A DNA stretch of 64,000 nucleotides from positions 1 through 64,000 of the forward strand of contig NZ_JADKQA010000008.1 of NCBI RefSeq assembly GCF_015351765.1, read 5' to 3'. Of the stretch, positions 1 through 7,699 are shown piece after piece (position 1 is the stretch's first letter; each line of letters opens with the position of its first letter). The notes beneath the pieces are model-generated. The model saw only the letters and a program-made list of their open reading frames with translations. It was not told the origin of the DNA and did no database searches. Position numbers and translations under genes: made by a program. The DNA comes from Clostridium vitabionis (GTDB lineage: Bacteria; Bacillota; Clostridia; Lachnospirales; Lachnospiraceae).

Positions 1-396
1 ATTCTGATAAGATTCTTTGCTGAAGATTGCCTTTCTGGCCTGACTGATGCTGTTCTGTTCCATCAGGACTGACCCCATCAGCCGGATCAGCGAGGCTTCA
101 TTTTCACTGAGTCTTCCCAAAAATGTATGAAGTCTATGTTTATCAATCGTATCAATCTGTTCACCCAGAACCATGGATACCCTCTTCAGAAAAAAAGCAT
201 CCTGCAGCACATAGTGTGATGCCAGATGCACTTTCTTCAGATTTGAGGTTAACGGTACCATGGTAACCGTTGGAAAATATACACATCCCCAATCGTTTTG
301 CATGATCACGACAGGTCTGAGTCCTCCCTGTTCTGATCCAAACGGATTGCCAGGATAGGCCAGAAACACATCACCCCGGTGGTATATTCTTTCGTT
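1..396 (-). CDS. PemK/MazF-family toxin, cut by the window edge
   Basis: The minus strand reads openly from about 396 to base 1 with no stop, so the C-terminus lies outside the window. The N-terminal stretch YHRGDVFLAYPGNPFGSEQGG followed by RPVVIMQ is characteristic of PemK/MazF endoribonuclease toxins, which cleave mRNA at short sequences. About 130 residues are visible, already slightly longer than a usual MazF. No ATG, GTG or TTG precedes the YHRGD motif in frame before an upstream TGA; the codon where a start is expected is ATA. No antitoxin gene is seen on the upstream side. The gene may be decayed, or may start at an unusual codon. The family assignment is firm; function is uncertain. 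Confidence 0.6.
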
Positions 397-473
397 GCCA
401 CCGCAGGATGGGAAACCCCTCCTACAGTTCCAATTTCAGAGTCAGTGAAAGCTGAATTTTAGCGCCTGAATCG

Positions 474-501
474 ACCGGTCACCGTCCTTTATAAGACCGG
501 T
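474..501. other. Inverted repeat between the PemK-like gene and abiEi
   Basis: A 7-bp perfect inverted repeat, ACCGGTC/GACCGGT, is separated by about 14 bases. A second one, CCCGGA/TCCGGG, lies at about 580-603 just before the abiEi ribosome-binding site. Neither is followed by a T-run, so they are more likely operators than terminators. AbiEi antitoxins are known to repress their own promoters by binding inverted repeats, which would fit the second site. Confidence 0.3.
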
Positions 502-620
502 ACGATCTCCGATTCACGCCAGCTGTATTTTGATTATTTTCTGCTATTAATTTTATTTGCCGAATTTAGTTGAAATAATTCCCGGAATGATGTACACTCC
601 GGGACAAGGAGGTGATGATT

Positions 621-1202
621 GTGATCGCGCTTGAAGCAGATCAGAAATACTACACGACCAGTGAACTGAAAAACATGGGCTATTCTTACTACAAGATCGG
701 CCAGATGGAAGAAAACGGTCAGCTGCACCGCATCAACCGGACCACATACGAGAATCTCTCCTATAAAGGTGATGAGAATGATTTCATCAACGCTGCTGCG
801 TATGTTCCGGACGGTGTGATCTGCCTGATGAGTGCCGCCCGATATTATGAACTTACGAATTTCCTGCCAGACGTTGTCGATGTTGCGATCGACCGGAAGA
901 AAAAAGTCAGTACTCTTCCCGACTGGCCGGAAATCAGGATATTCTATTTTGATCCTTCCCGTATGGAAACCGGTGTTGCACAGATCGCGGAAGGCGGCGA
1001 TTCATTCCGTATCTTTGACATTGAAAAGACCGTCGTTGATATCATCTACTACCGCAATAAGATCGGCATTGAAGAAACATCAGAGGTGCTGCGCAACTAT
1101 CTGAAAAGGAAGGATCGTCAGATCGACCGGCTTTATAACTATGCCAAAATGCTGCGGTGCGAAGCTATTGTAAGAACTTATCTGGAGGTGCTTGTTTCAT
1201 GA
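621..1202 (+). CDS. AbiEi-family antitoxin (type IV toxin-antitoxin)
   Basis: A protein of about 193 residues with an N-terminal winged-helix segment (YYTTSELKNMGYSYYKIGQM) and a central region containing YVPDGVICLMSAARYYELT and the later FDIEKTVVDIIYYRNK motif. This is the usual arrangement of AbiEi antitoxins and related transcriptional regulators. AbiEi neutralises the AbiEii nucleotidyltransferase without direct contact and autoregulates the operon. The start is placed at GTG 621, about 8 bases after AAGGAGG; in-frame GTG 612 and ATG 615 lie too close to it. The stop overlaps the next gene by ATGA, so the two are translationally coupled. AbiE systems also act against phage. Confidence 0.8.
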   Translation: MIALEADQKYYTTSELKNMGYSYYKIGQMEENGQLHRINRTTYENLSYKGDENDFINAAAYVPDGVICLMSAARYYELTNFLPDVVDVAIDRKKKVSTLPDWPEIRIFYFDPSRMETGVAQIAEGGDSFRIFDIEKTVVDIIYYRNKIGIEETSEVLRNYLKRKDRQIDRLYNYAKMLRCEAIVRTYLEVLVS

Positions 1203-1744
1203 ACGCAGATTCCGTAAAGGCAAGACTGAAGAATTTCGCTGTCAGCTCCGGCTGCACGTTTCAGGATGCTCTCGTCTATTACGGGCTTGAACGGACGATC
1301 TACCGGATCTCGGTATCTCCGTATGCCGGCCACTTTGTTCTGAAAGGCGGCATCTTTCTGTACGCAATCTTCGACAGGAAGTACGAGCGGGCCACGACAG
1401 ATGTTGACCTGCTGGCCAGACGTATCTCAAACAGCGCTGAGGAAATGAAAACTGTCTTCCGTGATATCTTTGCCCAGGACACCGATGATGCTCTTGTTTT
1501 CGCTCTTGATTCCATTACAGCGGAAGATATCACAGAATTCAAAGAATATCATGGACTGCATATCTCAGCGGTCGCATATCTTGACCGGACCAGATGGAAC
1601 TCGTTCTTGAAAAAGAAAAGAGCTCTGATTCCGGTCTCAATGAATGATGCTATATCCCGGATCAGAACATTTGTAACGCCCCTTCTTACTCAGCCCAGTG
1701 TGCCAGTCACTGAATGGGATCCGAACGAGGGATGCTGGAAATAA
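1199..1744 (+). CDS. AbiEii-family nucleotidyltransferase toxin with internal deletion
   Basis: The N-terminal half keeps the AbiEii landmarks: FVLKGGIFLYA (residues about 47-57) and TTDVDLLAR, which are the GS-like and DxD nucleotidyltransferase motifs. The C-terminal half (WNSFLKKK, then IRTFVTPLL, then a terminal W-rich tail) matches the extreme C-terminus of full-length homologues. The total is only 181 residues against a usual 260-300. The middle, which normally carries the conserved EK-containing motif of the family, is missing, and the reading frame continues across the join near AYLDRTRW. This looks like an in-frame deletion that has probably removed toxin activity. The ATGA overlap with abiEi and a GGAGGTG site at 1184-1190 support the start. 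Confidence 0.75.
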   Translation: MNADSVKARLKNFAVSSGCTFQDALVYYGLERTIYRISVSPYAGHFVLKGGIFLYAIFDRKYERATTDVDLLARRISNSAEEMKTVFRDIFAQDTDDALVFALDSITAEDITEFKEYHGLHISAVAYLDRTRWNSFLKKKRALIPVSMNDAISRIRTFVTPLLTQPSVPVTEWDPNEGCWK

Positions 1745-1887
1745 ACCATTATCAGTGAATCCCTCTGTGCCTTGCGGTTGGATTCTGTTTCTTCCAGCAG
1801 CAGATATTCTGATTCCGTAATCTTTCCTGCTTTATGCAGCTGATTCAAATACGACAGCTGCAATGCATACCGCAGCATCCGTTCCAT
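1690..1887 (-). CDS. Small SHOCT-like hypothetical protein
   Basis: A 65-residue frame with LSYLNQLHKAGKITESEY, which resembles the short SHOCT-type helix pair found in many mobile-element proteins. It begins just after the DsbA-like gene and overlaps the convergent AbiEii stop by 55 bases. ATG 1887 has no well-spaced ribosome-binding site; a TTG start at 1929 overlapping the DsbA stop is the alternative. Its C-terminal end may be an accidental fusion to antisense sequence. Function unknown. Confidence 0.4.
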   Translation of the reverse strand: MERMLRYALQLSYLNQLHKAGKITESEYLLLEETESNRKAQRDSLIMVYFQHPSFGSHSVTGTLG

Positions 1888-1919
1888 CCCTTCCAGTAAA
1901 ATTTTCTCCTTCAAATAGC

Positions 1920-2600
1920 TTATGAACAACCTGTGCCGTCGATATTACAGGCAACGGGCGTATTGTCTCCATCATTGAAGATCCCGCCCTTTTCCTTAAT
2001 GATATTCAGATTTTCCTCTAAATCATTGAGGGTAATCGCACTTCCTTTTAAGTCATAATGCTTCCCATTGATTTCAAGAAGCAGCGTCGGGAAGGATGTG
2101 ACTCCTATTTTTCTTGCCTCATAAAAGTCCGGATGGTACTTGCCCTCTTCAGAAATACGGATGAACTCATCTGCGATCTTGTCTGCAGGAAGGTCATAGG
2201 ATTTGGCGATTGATCTGATCGTCTCCACGTCAGAAAGTGATTTACCATCCAAATAGAATGCTTCATGCATCTTTGACGCAAGATTAACATGTTCTCCTTT
2301 AGGTAAGAAGCTCCTGAGAACTCCAAATCCTATTGCGGCATCATTCGAGTCAGGAACCATACTTCCCGTCTCTAACAGGTTCAGATATGGCTTGCCGAAT
2401 TCCACGCCAAACATATCCGCAATTCTTTTATTCGTATCACTCATATACGGAAATGCCGAAAGCGGATGACCGTCCATAAATAATCCACCTGATAACGCCG
2501 TTACTTCCAATTCCGGATGTGCTTCAATAAACGGTTTAAGAATTGTTTCAAACCCATAGCACCATCCACAATAGCTGTCAAAAATATAATACACTTTCAT
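1920..2600 (-). CDS. DsbA-family (FrnE-like) thiol oxidoreductase
   Basis: A 226-residue protein beginning MKVYYIFDSYCGWCYGFE, where CGWC is the thioredoxin-fold redox motif of cytosolic DsbA/FrnE-like proteins, and carrying the cis-proline loop TSFPTLLL near residue 170. It has no signal peptide, so it should act in the cytoplasm. It ends in an unusual Cys-containing tail (VACNIDGTGCS). It follows the radical SAM gene on the same strand and is probably in its operon, downstream of an ArsR-type operator. That suggests a role in metalloid or thiol chemistry, but the substrate is unknown. Confidence 0.8.
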   Translation of the reverse strand: MKVYYIFDSYCGWCYGFETILKPFIEAHPELEVTALSGGLFMDGHPLSAFPYMSDTNKRIADMFGVEFGKPYLNLLETGSMVPDSNDAAIGFGVLRSFLPKGEHVNLASKMHEAFYLDGKSLSDVETIRSIAKSYDLPADKIADEFIRISEEGKYHPDFYEARKIGVTSFPTLLLEINGKHYDLKGSAITLNDLEENLNIIKEKGGIFNDGDNTPVACNIDGTGCS

Positions 2601-2631
2601 CTAAATACCGCCTTTCTGATTTTTATCCTGG

Positions 2632-3510
2632 TCACAGGCTTCTCATGCTGTCTCTTCGCATCCGCAATCGCTCTTCTCCCTGTTCGTCTGCACCCTGTTT
2701 GAGCATCGCCAGTATCTTCTCTTTGTCCTCCGGAAGATGTCCATATACCGGCATCATGTTGGAGACATTCGTCGCATCCAGCAGAGTGTGGATATCAAGC
2801 GTCTTCACAAAGGTATACAGTTCCTGTATCTTCTCTGTCTCTGTAGACTCTACGAACTCACCTCTTCTTACTTCCTCCATAAGCGGTGTGTCAGGGAAGA
2901 TCGAGAGCCCGGAAGCCAGTACTCTGACGGGCGACAGGTGGTTTAACACTTCTGCTGTTTTGACGGCATGCCCCATACCATACGCATGACCTCCCAGCCC
3001 GTATAAGAAGATGACAGAATAATGCATTCCCGCCTCATCCATCTTGGAGAGCTGTTCCACTATATCACTGGCATGATAGCCCTTGTTCATCTTATCGAGG
3101 ACAGCATCATCGCCCGACTCGATCCCGAATACGATCATGTCGTATCCCATCTCTTTCAACGACTTCAGCTCACCTACAGACTTGTTCCTTACACTATCCA
3201 CTCGGCCATATCCGCCGACGGAAACACCCCAGGGCAGGTATTCTTTTATCAGGTCCATGATTCTTTTAAGCCTGTCGTAGCTCAGCAGGAACGGATCTGC
3301 CCCCTGCAGAAAAATCCGCTTTACCTTCCATCCGGAATCCCGGATCTCCTGAAGATCCTCCCGTATCTCACTCTCCGGAGATACGGAAAAAGGTGCTTCC
3401 TTGTAAAAGGTGCAAAAGCGGCACTTATTATGCGAACAACCCGACGTTACTTGTAAAAAACAGGAACCAGCCTCATAAGGCGGTCTGACGATTCCACATG
3501 AAAAATGCAT
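2632..3510 (-). CDS. Radical SAM protein linked to an ArsR regulator
   Basis: A 292-residue radical SAM enzyme. Its cluster motif is CSHNKCRFC (residues about 25-33), the CX4CX2C variant typical of one COG1032-like branch, followed by a GADPFL strand-2 motif and IVFGIESGDDAVL. It lacks a B12 domain and extra cysteine clusters. The gene has a good GAGGAGG site and its own promoter overlapped by an operator nearly identical to the one in front of the upstream arsR gene (3612-3926). It is likely an inducible metalloid-responsive enzyme, but the reaction cannot be deduced. Confidence 0.75.
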   Translation of the reverse strand: MHFSCGIVRPPYEAGSCFLQVTSGCSHNKCRFCTFYKEAPFSVSPESEIREDLQEIRDSGWKVKRIFLQGADPFLLSYDRLKRIMDLIKEYLPWGVSVGGYGRVDSVRNKSVGELKSLKEMGYDMIVFGIESGDDAVLDKMNKGYHASDIVEQLSKMDEAGMHYSVIFLYGLGGHAYGMGHAVKTAEVLNHLSPVRVLASGLSIFPDTPLMEEVRRGEFVESTETEKIQELYTFVKTLDIHTLLDATNVSNMMPVYGHLPEDKEKILAMLKQGADEQGEERLRMRRDSMRSL

Positions 3511-3537
3511 ACGAATTCCTCCTCGTTTCTATATATC

Positions 3538-3565
3538 CTTATATCTCGCTTTGTCGATATGTAAT
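3538..3565 (-). promoter_or_regulatory. Promoter and ArsR-type operator for the radical SAM-DsbA operon
   Basis: The minus strand shows TATAAG as a -10 (3538-3543) and a weak ATTACA-like -35 at the 16-bp spacing seen in the arsR promoter. The interval holds a 22-bp sequence (3541-3562) that matches 18 of 22 bases of the operator at 3936-3957. The imperfect palindrome reads ATAT...ATAT on either strand. Confidence 0.6.
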
Positions 3566-3578
3566 GATTTAAATTAAA

Positions 3579-3594
3579 CGGGATCTTCATCCCG
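3579..3594 (-). terminator. Short hairpin terminator after arsR
   Basis: CGGGAT-cttc-ATCCCG is followed on the minus strand by TTTAATTT, 18 bases after the arsR stop codon. It would separate arsR transcription from the radical SAM operon, which has its own promoter just downstream. Confidence 0.55.
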
Positions 3595-3611
3595 CCTAAT
3601 CTATGCACAAC

Positions 3612-3926
3612 TTAAATTTCATGACCGAAGTAGTCTGCCAGTGCAGCGAGGGTCTCTTCATTCCGTCTGTAATATGTCCATTTTCCGTGCCTTTCGGAAA
3701 TAAGCAAGCCTGCTTTTTGCAGCATATCTAGGTAATGAGATACGGTTGACTGTGATATCCCGGCTTTGTCGCGGATGCTTCCAACACACACACCGCCTTT
3801 CAGATCCACCACATCATCAAAATGTCCTCCCTGCGGCGGAAAGTTTTTCTCCGGTTCCTTCAACCACTCAATAATACTGAGCCGTGTTTCATTTGATAGT
3901 GCTTTAAAAATTTCAATCTTATCCAT
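3612..3926 (-). CDS. ArsR-family transcriptional repressor
   Basis: A 104-residue winged-helix repressor: FKALSNETRLSIIEWL, then the recognition helix region AGISQSTVSHYLDMLQKAGL and the wing RHGKWTYYRRN. The classical CVCxLL arsenic-binding motif is not intact; a single Cys occurs in GGVCVGSIRD before the recognition helix, so the ligand may differ from that of the second ArsR at 6866. The promoter lies so close that the transcript probably starts at or next to the ATG. It likely represses itself and the radical SAM-DsbA operon through matching operators. Confidence 0.85.
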   Translation of the reverse strand: MDKIEIFKALSNETRLSIIEWLKEPEKNFPPQGGHFDDVVDLKGGVCVGSIRDKAGISQSTVSHYLDMLQKAGLLISERHGKWTYYRRNEETLAALADYFGHEI

Positions 3927-3932
3927 GCCTTT

Positions 3933-3960
3933 ATTATATCTATCTTTCGCGATATGTCAA
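3933..3960 (-). promoter_or_regulatory. arsR promoter with operator; probable leaderless start
   Basis: A consensus promoter on the minus strand: TTGACA at 3955-3960, 16-bp spacer, TATAAT at 3933-3938. Only six bases separate the -10 from the arsR ATG, so the message should be leaderless or nearly so. The spacer contains the operator 3936-3957, matching the site before the radical SAM gene. Confidence 0.7.
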
Positions 3961-3971
3961 TGCTTATCAGC

Positions 3972-4017
3972 AAAAAAACGGCTCCTCGCCACTGAACCCA
4001 ATCAGTAGTGAGGAGCC
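3972..4017 (-). terminator. Intrinsic terminator of the arsenic operon
   Basis: A long stem (GGCTCCTC...GAGGAGCC, extended by CACTGA/TCAGT pairs, 3980-4017) is followed on the minus strand by a run of seven T (3972-3978). It closes the arsR-acr3-permease-arsC-thioredoxin operon 15 bases after the last stop. A T-rich stretch on the other side makes it potentially bidirectional. Confidence 0.85.
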
Positions 4018-4031
4018 TTATCCTTTTTTGC

Positions 4032-4259
4032 TTACAATAGTTTCTCTACATCCTTTGCCTTCAGCACTTTTCCTGCAGAAACAATTTTGTCATCAATCAT
4101 AAGGGCGGGCATGCTCATCACCCCATATCCCATGATTTTTTCCATATCGGTGATGTACTCAACCTCAGCATGAACTCCCTTGTTTGCTACCGCCTCTTTT
4201 ACGGACTTCAAAAGTGCCTCACATCTTTTGCAGCCACTGCCTAAAACCTTAATATTCAT
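4032..4259 (-). CDS. Small thioredoxin-fold protein (redox-active disulfide type)
   Basis: A 75-residue protein with MNIKVLGSGCKRCEAL, the CxxC active site of the TM0996/MTH895-like family, and VMSMPALMI carrying the cis-proline. These small thioredoxin-like proteins often accompany arsenate reductases and UPF0718/ArsP-type permeases. Its place as last gene of the operon suggests it reduces the neighbouring ArsC, but this is inferred. Confidence 0.85.
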   Translation of the reverse strand: MNIKVLGSGCKRCEALLKSVKEAVANKGVHAEVEYITDMEKIMGYGVMSMPALMIDDKIVSAGKVLKAKDVEKLL

Positions 4260-4317
4260 CTTTCTTATCCTCCTTCAGCGAAAAAGTTATTGAAACTGTT
4301 TTAGCTATATACGTAAT

Positions 4318-4716
4318 TTATTGTGCCAGATGCTGTGCAAGCTCTACAATTTTCGTATGGATTTCCCGGATTGTCCCGATAAAAGCTTCATCACCAGCTC
4401 CCGTTGGATCCTCAAGCCCCCAATCAAATCTCTCTGTGCAGGGAAGAAACGGGCAATGAACATTGCAGCCCATCGTGACAACCACATCTACGGGCGGGAT
4501 ATCGGACAGAAGCTTACTGTATTGCGTCTTTTCCATATCAATGTCATAGATTTGCTTCATCAGCCTCACCGCATCCTGATTGATCTGCGGCTCTGGTTCT
4601 GTTCCGGCAGAATAGCTCTCAAAGACATCGGGCGCAAGATGTCTGCCTAATGCTTCGGCAATCTGGCTGCGACATGAGTTGTGAACACAGATAAATGCCA
4701 CTTTTGGTTTGTTCAT
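4318..4716 (-). CDS. arsC: Arsenate reductase, low-molecular-weight phosphatase type
   Basis: A 132-residue protein with the P-loop CVHNSCRSQ near the N-terminus, where the first Cys attacks arsenate, and a pair of further cysteines in MGCNVHCPFLPC (residues about 82-93) that relay the disulfide. This is the thioredoxin-coupled ArsC fold, which converts arsenate to arsenite for export by the upstream Acr3. Length and motifs are typical. The gene lies 12 bases after the permease. Confidence 0.92.
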   Translation of the reverse strand: MNKPKVAFICVHNSCRSQIAEALGRHLAPDVFESYSAGTEPEPQINQDAVRLMKQIYDIDMEKTQYSKLLSDIPPVDVVVTMGCNVHCPFLPCTERFDWGLEDPTGAGDEAFIGTIREIHTKIVELAQHLAQ

Positions 4717-4728
4717 TGAAATTTTCCC

Positions 4729-5727
4729 CTACACCAGTAAGTACGCTATGGCATTGAAGCCGTATCCGACAATGATGATGCCCACTGTGCAGATGGCTAT
4801 AAATGTCGCTAAGAGTTTTGGCTTAATAGCCTTTTTCAGCATGATGAGGGACGGAAGGCTGAGCGTGGTAACCGCCATCATAAAGCTGAGAATCGTACCG
4901 AGCAATGCTCCCTTTGCCAAAAGTGCCTCGGCAATCGGAATCGTGCCGAAAATGTCTGCGTACATGGGTATGCCGACAAGCGTGGCGAGTATCACACCGA
5001 ACGGATTATTGTCGCCGAGAACGGTTTCCACCCAGCCTTCGGGAATCCAGTTATGGATCACCGCGCCGATAGCCACGCCGACAAGGATATAAGGGAACAC
5101 TTTCTTAAAGGTGGATGCAACCTGATCTCTGGAATAGAACAGCCGATCCTTTACGGTAAGATTTGGAGACTCGATATCCACCTTGCTGTTGTTATTGCGG
5201 ATAAAATCAGCAATCTGGTCTTCCATGTGCAGGTGTTCTATCAACGTCCCGCCAAGGACGGCGATGACAAGTCCCAGCACTACATACGCCACGGCAATCT
5301 TCACGCCAAAGATACTGACGAGAAGCACAAGACTTCCCAAGTCCACCATCGGTGATGAAATCAGGAAGGAAAATGTCACCCCAAGCGTAAGCCTTGCGCT
5401 CGTAAAGCCCATGAAGATCGGAATGGAGGAGCAAGAGCAGAAAGGTGTCACCGTCCCAAGCAGAGCGCCTACAGCATTTGCTCCTATTCCATGAAATCTT
5501 CCCATGATCTTCCTGCTCCGCTCCGGAGGAAAGAAACTCTGAATGTAAGAAATCAGAAAGATCAATACACAGAGCAATACCGTGATTTTCATTGTGTCAT
5601 AAATGAAGAACTGTATACTGCCGCCAATCCGACTATCTACATTAAGTCCGACCATGAGCAGCAACTGCTCAATCAGGGCATTCAACCACTTCATCCCAAG
5701 GATCTGATCCTGAATAAAAGTCCACAT
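4729..5727 (-). CDS. UPF0718/ArsP-like permease
   Basis: A 332-residue membrane protein with about eight hydrophobic segments and the signature TPFCSCSSIPIFMGF (residues about 95-109), plus a second half-repeat around LATLVGIPMYADIFGTIPI. The family includes ArsP, which exports trivalent organoarsenicals, as well as uncharacterised permeases. The stop of acr3 touches its start, so the two exporters are made together. Whether it moves organoarsenicals here is not shown by sequence. Confidence 0.8.
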   Translation of the reverse strand: MWTFIQDQILGMKWLNALIEQLLLMVGLNVDSRIGGSIQFFIYDTMKITVLLCVLIFLISYIQSFFPPERSRKIMGRFHGIGANAVGALLGTVTPFCSCSSIPIFMGFTSARLTLGVTFSFLISSPMVDLGSLVLLVSIFGVKIAVAYVVLGLVIAVLGGTLIEHLHMEDQIADFIRNNNSKVDIESPNLTVKDRLFYSRDQVASTFKKVFPYILVGVAIGAVIHNWIPEGWVETVLGDNNPFGVILATLVGIPMYADIFGTIPIAEALLAKGALLGTILSFMMAVTTLSLPSLIMLKKAIKPKLLATFIAICTVGIIIVGYGFNAIAYLLV

Positions 5728-6767
5728 TACGCAAAACTCGCTTTCGTTTTGTTTGCTATTCGCACTAACAGGAGCATGACGGGTACCTCCGTCAGAACGC
5801 CTACAGTGGTAGCGAGCGCTGCAGGGCTTGTCGTACCAAATAGTGCAATTGCCACTGCTACAGCAAGCTCAAAGAAATTCGATGCGCCGATCAACCCGGC
5901 AGGAGCCGCAATATCATGCGGTAATTTCAGCAGCTTGCTTGCTCCATAAGCGATAAAGAAGATCAAAAATGTCTGAATGGTCAGCGGCACCGCGATCAGC
6001 ACAATATGAAGTGGATTAGACAGAATCACCTCTGCCTGTGAACTGAAAATAATAACCAGCGTCAGCAGCAGACCTATTGTTGTGGCATTGTCGAACTTGT
6101 GGACAAACGTGCTCTCAAAGTAATCCACACCTCTTTGCTTCGTGATTGTTATCCTCGTGAGGATGCCGCCCACAAGCGGAATCACAACGAACAGAAAAAT
6201 GCTGACGAACAGAGTACTGTAGGGAACAGCCACATTGGAAACACCCAAAAGGAATTTTACAATCGGAACAAATGCCACCAGAATAATAAGGTCATTGGTG
6301 GCCACCTGCACAACCGTATAAGCAGGGTTTCCATTTGTAAGCGTACTCCACACAAACACCATCGCTGTACAAGGAGCAGCTCCTAAAAGCACTGCCCCCG
6401 CAAGATACTGTGTGGCCAATTCCGAAGGTATGAACGCTTTGAATACGACAAACAAAAACAGGTAAGCAATTCCATACATAGTGAAAGGCTTGATCAGCCA
6501 GTTCGTCACCCATGTGACCAGAAGTCCCTTTGGATTCTTCCCAATCTGTTTTACGCTCTGAAAATCTACTTTCATCATCATAGGGTAGATCATGACCCAG
6601 ATGAGAACAGCGATAGGAATCGAAATGCCGGAAATCTGAAATTTGCCGAGTGTGGCAGGAATGGCCGGGACAAAATGCCCAATCAGTACTCCTATAGCCA
6701 TGCAGAGCAGTACCCATACCGAAAGATATCGCTGAAACGTATTGATTGCCTTGTTTTGATTGTTCAT
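5727..6767 (-). CDS. arsB: Acr3-type arsenite efflux transporter
   Basis: About 346 residues with ten predicted membrane helices. Helix 4 carries GAAPCTAMVFVWS, which holds the Cys essential for arsenite transport in Acr3 proteins, and helix 9 the GASNFFELAVAVAIALFG motif. It exports arsenite from the cytoplasm. The start at ATG 6767 (MNNQNKAINTFQRYLS) is preferred because it has GGAG about 10 bases upstream; the frame is open to an ATG at 6794. Confidence 0.93.
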   Translation of the reverse strand: MNNQNKAINTFQRYLSVWVLLCMAIGVLIGHFVPAIPATLGKFQISGISIPIAVLIWVMIYPMMMKVDFQSVKQIGKNPKGLLVTWVTNWLIKPFTMYGIAYLFLFVVFKAFIPSELATQYLAGAVLLGAAPCTAMVFVWSTLTNGNPAYTVVQVATNDLIILVAFVPIVKFLLGVSNVAVPYSTLFVSIFLFVVIPLVGGILTRITITKQRGVDYFESTFVHKFDNATTIGLLLTLVIIFSSQAEVILSNPLHIVLIAVPLTIQTFLIFFIAYGASKLLKLPHDIAAPAGLIGASNFFELAVAVAIALFGTTSPAALATTVGVLTEVPVMLLLVRIANKTKASFA

Positions 6768-6865
6768 GACCTCAGCTCCATTAGTTTGATACATTGAAAT
6801 ATCTCTATGTTTACGGCCTTTATAGAGGCACTCCCAAAGGACTGCCTATGAATAACAAATATCGA

Positions 6866-7195
6866 TTACTTCTTTCCTTTACATTCGCAGGATACGCTGC
6901 TGTCTGTTTCACAGTCGCATCTTGCGTAGGAAGCTATCATTTCCCGGAAATCTTTGACGCCGTCTGCGGAGATGGAGTAATGCATCCATTTTCCCTCTTT
7001 GTAGTAATCAACAAGGCCGCTGTCTGCAAGAATTTTCATGTGATGCGAAAGAGTCGGCTGCGTGATATTCAGTTCCCTCAGCAGATCACATCCACACTTC
7101 TCTCCATGCTGGAGCGCAAGCATGATCGCAAGACGGTTCTCATCTGTGAGTGCCTTGATTTTTTTGACGTCTTCTCTGAATCCCATGATTTTCAC
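6866..7195 (-). CDS. arsR: ArsR-family arsenite-responsive repressor
   Basis: A 109-residue repressor with the metal-binding motif CGCDLL in the helix before the recognition helix (TQPTLSHHMKILADSGLV), plus a Cys-rich tail (CDCETDSSVSCEC) that could supply further thiolate ligands. It heads the acr3 operon and should be released by arsenite. A consensus promoter and GGAGGTG site precede it. Confidence 0.92.
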   Translation of the reverse strand: MKIMGFREDVKKIKALTDENRLAIMLALQHGEKCGCDLLRELNITQPTLSHHMKILADSGLVDYYKEGKWMHYSISADGVKDFREMIASYARCDCETDSSVSCECKGKK

Positions 7196-7212
7196 CTCCG
7201 GGAGATGTACAT

Positions 7213-7245
7213 ATTATATCGAATACATTCATAGTTGTCAATGTA
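7213..7245 (-). promoter_or_regulatory. Promoter and operator of the arsR-acr3 operon
   Basis: On the minus strand TTGACA (7236-7241), 17-bp spacer and TATAAT (7213-7218) form a consensus promoter. An inverted repeat GTACATT...AATGTAT overlaps the -35 and spacer and is a likely ArsR site. It does not resemble the operator of the neighbouring arsR-radical SAM operon, suggesting the two circuits are separate. Confidence 0.75.
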
Positions 7246-7304
7246 CGAATGTGGTATTGTTTCAAAAAGCTTTTCGCCTATGATGGTAGTGTGGAAGCCT
7301 TTTT

Positions 7305-7381
7305 CCAACATCTATCTCACAGCCACAACTACCCAACATCTAACCTGGCAACGGGGCATAGTGACATCTATCGTGGCAACT
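7305..7381. repeat. Three short degenerate repeats, possible insertion-sequence end
   Basis: The motif ACATCTA followed by a few bases and CAAC occurs three times at roughly 7308, 7336 and 7364, the last two ending in GGCAAC. Repeated sites of this size are typical of IS21-family ends, where the transposase binds several times. No IS21 transposase gene is nearby, so at most a broken end remains. Confidence 0.3.
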
Positions 7382-7500
7382 CAACTCTCACACTTTTTGA
7401 GCCGGATTGCCCGTGAATAAGTTACCGAGAAGCGTTTGCTATGCTCGATGCCACATTTGCCTGATTGCCCGAAAACCGTAGTATTACTGGGCTTTCGCGG

Positions 7501-7655
7501 CTATTTTCCTTCGACTCTTGACATCAATACTACCGTCTCAACATGCCCCGAGACAGTGAGAAACATAATCACGTCGGTTCTTGCTGTCTGGGAATTGGTC
7601 AAGGTAGGAACATGCTATTCGGAAATTGATCGAAAATATGATGTTGCTCCATTAC
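7501..7655 (-). pseudogene. Remnant of an rRNA methyltransferase 3' end with att-like core
   Basis: The minus strand encodes TNSQTARTDVIMF, then SGHVETVVLMSRVEGK and a stop at 7501-7503. HVETVVLMSR is exactly the C-terminal motif of the methyltransferase at 20050-21525. Bases 7517-7542 are identical to 20063-20088 within that gene. The stretch 7531-7655 is also about 90% like 12788-12911. This is most simply an attachment-site copy left by integration at the gene's 3' end. Confidence 0.7.
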
Positions 7656-7699
7656 CTTCAATGATATCAGCGACATTGCAAAACACATTGAACTGGAAG

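Noticed and set aside
3612-3926. Treating this ArsR as part of the acr3 operon
   Set aside because: A strong terminator at 3972-4017 and a separate promoter at 3933-3960 divide the two units, and the operators differ.
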